Below are positions 62,322 through 63,974 of a stretch of 63,974 bases of DNA, piece after piece. The notes below the pieces were generated by a model that did no database searches, had not been told where the DNA came from, and was given only the letters and a program-made list of their open reading frames with translations. The stretch comes from Prochlorococcus sp. AG-409-G20. Its GTDB lineage: Bacteria; Cyanobacteriota; Cyanobacteriia; PCC-6307; Cyanobiaceae. Position 1 is the stretch's first letter. Each line of letters begins with the position of its first letter. The DNA lies in assembly GCA_003215775.1 (NCBI GenBank), contig QCJW01000010.1, positions 1 to 63,974 of the forward strand. Reading direction: 5' to 3'. The translations under genes were made by a program, and so were the position numbers.

Positions 62322-63125
62322 TTAATCCCTGCCTCCTACGATAATAGGAACCCCGCCTCCTTTTGTGCCTGGTAAAGCGGGTACCACTTGTGTCTTTCCA
62401 TTCCATTTATCTAGGAATAATTTGAATAGCACTTGATCGTCGAGACTTCTAGTAAGAGTCTCATATCTTTTTGCTTCTTGTTCTGCAATTTTGACTTCAG
62501 TTTGAGCTCTTAAAAGTTGTTGTTCTGCGATTTGTTTTTGCTCAATAGCTGCACGATATTCTTCTGCTATTTCAAGGCCTGTTAGGTCTAGACCTTTGAC
62601 GTCAACATAGTCAAATTTATCGAGTTCATCTGCAACAGTCCTTTCTACAAGTTCAGATATGTCACTCCATTTACTCGCAATAGTTACAAGTTCATATTGG
62701 GAAAAAACAGATTTGAGGGCTTTGAGAAGAGACGGCTGAATAATTCTTGGATAAACTTCTCTATCGCTATAAGCAATAGTGCTAAATACACGACCAGCCT
62801 CGCTAGCCCTTACTGCATATTTAATTGTTGCTGTGGCTTCTATTACTTGAAGGTCTTTTGTAAGAGTCGCAAACTTTTCAGGTTTGACTTGAGTACGAAC
62901 GTCAAAAGGGAAGACCCTTTGAATGAATGGAACTTTGACATTTAGTCCAGGACGTCGAGAGTTGCCACTCACTTTTCCAAGAGTTGTAACTACTCCAACT
63001 TGACCGGCAGGTACAACAAATAAAGCTTGAGTTAGCAGTACAAATCCTGTGAAAGAAAGCGCAAGTAGAAGTGTTGCTGCAGCTCCAGTCCCATTGGGAG
63101 TGACATTGCGAAATGGACTACTCAT
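62322..63125 (-). CDS. Prohibitin / SPFH (band 7) family membrane protein
   Basis: A 267-residue protein with an N-terminal transmembrane segment (LLALSFTGFVLLTQALFVV, about 20-38), then the SPFH domain (GQVGVVTTLGKVSGNSRRPGL to IIQPSLLKALKSVFSQY), and a helical Gln/Glu/Ala-rich region (AAIEQKQIAEQQLLRAQTEVKIAEQEAKRYE in part). Prohibitins form ring scaffolds around membrane proteases such as FtsH and help in photosystem or membrane quality control. Ends in a glycine-rich tail. Convergent with hemL. Confidence 0.9.
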   Translation of the reverse strand: MSSPFRNVTPNGTGAAATLLLALSFTGFVLLTQALFVVPAGQVGVVTTLGKVSGNSRRPGLNVKVPFIQRVFPFDVRTQVKPEKFATLTKDLQVIEATATIKYAVRASEAGRVFSTIAYSDREVYPRIIQPSLLKALKSVFSQYELVTIASKWSDISELVERTVADELDKFDYVDVKGLDLTGLEIAEEYRAAIEQKQIAEQQLLRAQTEVKIAEQEAKRYETLTRSLDDQVLFKLFLDKWNGKTQVVPALPGTKGGGVPIIVGGRD

Positions 63126-63341
63126 AAAAGCCCTTAAGTTTCATTAGGATTAATTTCTTTTAGCGCATTTTCTCCTGCACTGCAGTGAGATTGAGGGTCT
63201 CCACACTAGGACAAATAAGATTTACCTTTAAATATTCTTGATGAAGCTAGCAATGAATGTTCTTTTGACTTGGTGCCTTTGGTTAAACGTTCCTGGTCTG
63301 TGAATTGAAGGGATAAATTAAATTAGATAATAATATAATCC

Positions 63342-63839
63342 TTACCTATAGTTTTCAAATTGCAATGGGATTTCTAGATCTTCTTCTTGTTCCTTGATTA
63401 GTGAAATAGCGCTTTGCAGATCGTCTTTGCTTTTTCCTGTAATTCTAATACTTTCTCCTTGAATAGAAACGTTGATTTTTTTAAGTTCATCCCTAATTGT
63501 TTTACTTAATTTCTTTGCTAATTCTTTGCTTAACCCTTTTCTTAAAACTATTGTTTGCTTGATACGATTTCCTCCACTTGATTCTGGGGTTTGAAAGTCG
63601 AAGATTTTCAGTGATAGATTTCTCTTGGTTGCTTTTTGACGCAGAATATCTTCTACAGACTTTAATGTCATCTCACTAGCAGTAGTTATAAGTATTGAGG
63701 ATTCTTCTAACTCTAGCAATGTATTCGAGTCTTTAAGGTCATACCTTTGAGAGATTTCTCTTTTTGCTTGATCAATAGTATTGACTAGTTCCTGGCGATC
63801 AAAGTCTGAGACGACATCGAACGAATATTTGTCGGCCAT
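63342..63839 (-). CDS. YajQ-family nucleotide-binding protein
   Basis: A protein of about 165 residues with the YajQ family start MADKYSFDVVSDFDRQELVN, the motif REISQRYDLKDSNTLLELEESSILITTASE, the KQTIVLRKGLSKELAKKLSK stretch and GESIRITGKSKDDLQSAISL. It has two ferredoxin-like folds. Some members bind cyclic di-GMP, and others bind tRNA or nucleotides; role here not clear. The frame starts four codons upstream; I prefer the family-typical MADKYSFD. Confidence 0.92.
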   Translation of the reverse strand: MADKYSFDVVSDFDRQELVNTIDQAKREISQRYDLKDSNTLLELEESSILITTASEMTLKSVEDILRQKATKRNLSLKIFDFQTPESSGGNRIKQTIVLRKGLSKELAKKLSKTIRDELKKINVSIQGESIRITGKSKDDLQSAISLIKEQEEDLEIPLQFENYR

Positions 63840-63974
63840 GATTTTGAGCACAGAGAAGTATCACATTATTACCTGATTTAGGTCTCCAAGGAAATATCTA
63901 TTGATTTGTTCGGTTAGGAAAACTTAGTTCAAGGCTGAATTGCCTTTTTGGTATTTACCAATTTCAGTCGAAGA

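Overview
The window looks like a stretch of chromosome from a small-genome marine picocyanobacterium, most likely a low-G+C Prochlorococcus. The basis is: AT-rich DNA (about 40% G+C on lines I counted by hand), very tight gene packing, a kaiBC clock locus with no kaiA, single-copy photosynthesis genes (acsF, petF, a PetP-like protein, a photosystem II S4-domain protein), an nblS-type sensor kinase, and many short conserved proteins of unknown role. Nothing here indicates a plasmid or phage. I found no insertion sequence, integrase, rRNA or CRISPR array.

Layout. 1-10 kb is loosely packed: small hypothetical proteins, a SemiSWEET sugar transporter, a methyltransferase, PetP-like and ferredoxin-like electron-transfer proteins, the chlorophyll cyclase acsF, a K+ channel, and several very short genes (45-54 codons) that I read directly from the sequence. 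10-24.8 kb is housekeeping: murD, tRNA-Val(GAC), S4/PSII protein, serA, prmA, petF with a strong terminator, RNase Z, SpoIID-like protein, nagB-like, truB, rpmA-rplU, then kaiB-kaiC. 24.8-29.2 kb holds nblS, purD and purC. 29.2-35.5 kb is an outer-membrane operon (bamA, lpxC, fabZ, lpxA, lpxB, then msrA) with 1-4 base overlaps and mostly non-ATG starts. 35.5-45.6 kb has pepA, a GIY-YIG/helix-hairpin-helix gene pair, tyrS-pyrF, and a minus-strand lipid-related run (MFS transporter, MlaE permease, DUF3119, DUF3086, plsY). 45.7-50 kb has tRNA-Gly(TCC), a glycogen debranching enzyme, a degenerate metallo-beta-lactamase-like protein, HU and GluQ-RS. 50-57 kb carries YjbQ, a pterin dehydratase, a histidine-repeat COG0523 metallochaperone, an iron-type ABC permease, a YbhN-like membrane protein and larC, which reads as a metal-handling neighbourhood. 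57-64 kb ends with xthA, glcD, hemL, a prohibitin-like protein and YajQ.

How the genes fit together. Tetrapyrrole and chlorophyll synthesis is represented by hemL (5-aminolevulinate entry) and acsF (isocyclic ring). The outer membrane is built by BamA plus the lipid A enzymes, with plsY and MlaE on the phospholipid side. KaiB, KaiC and NblS are the timing and light/stress regulators. glcD may handle photorespiratory glycolate, and the debranching enzyme handles stored glucan.

Functions are inferred from recognisable family motifs; no database search was possible. The points I rate most worth a second look are the KaiA-less clock locus, the abutting HhH + GIY-YIG pair, the COG0523 neighbourhood, the G+C-rich block inside hemL, the degenerate MBL protein and the unlisted short genes.
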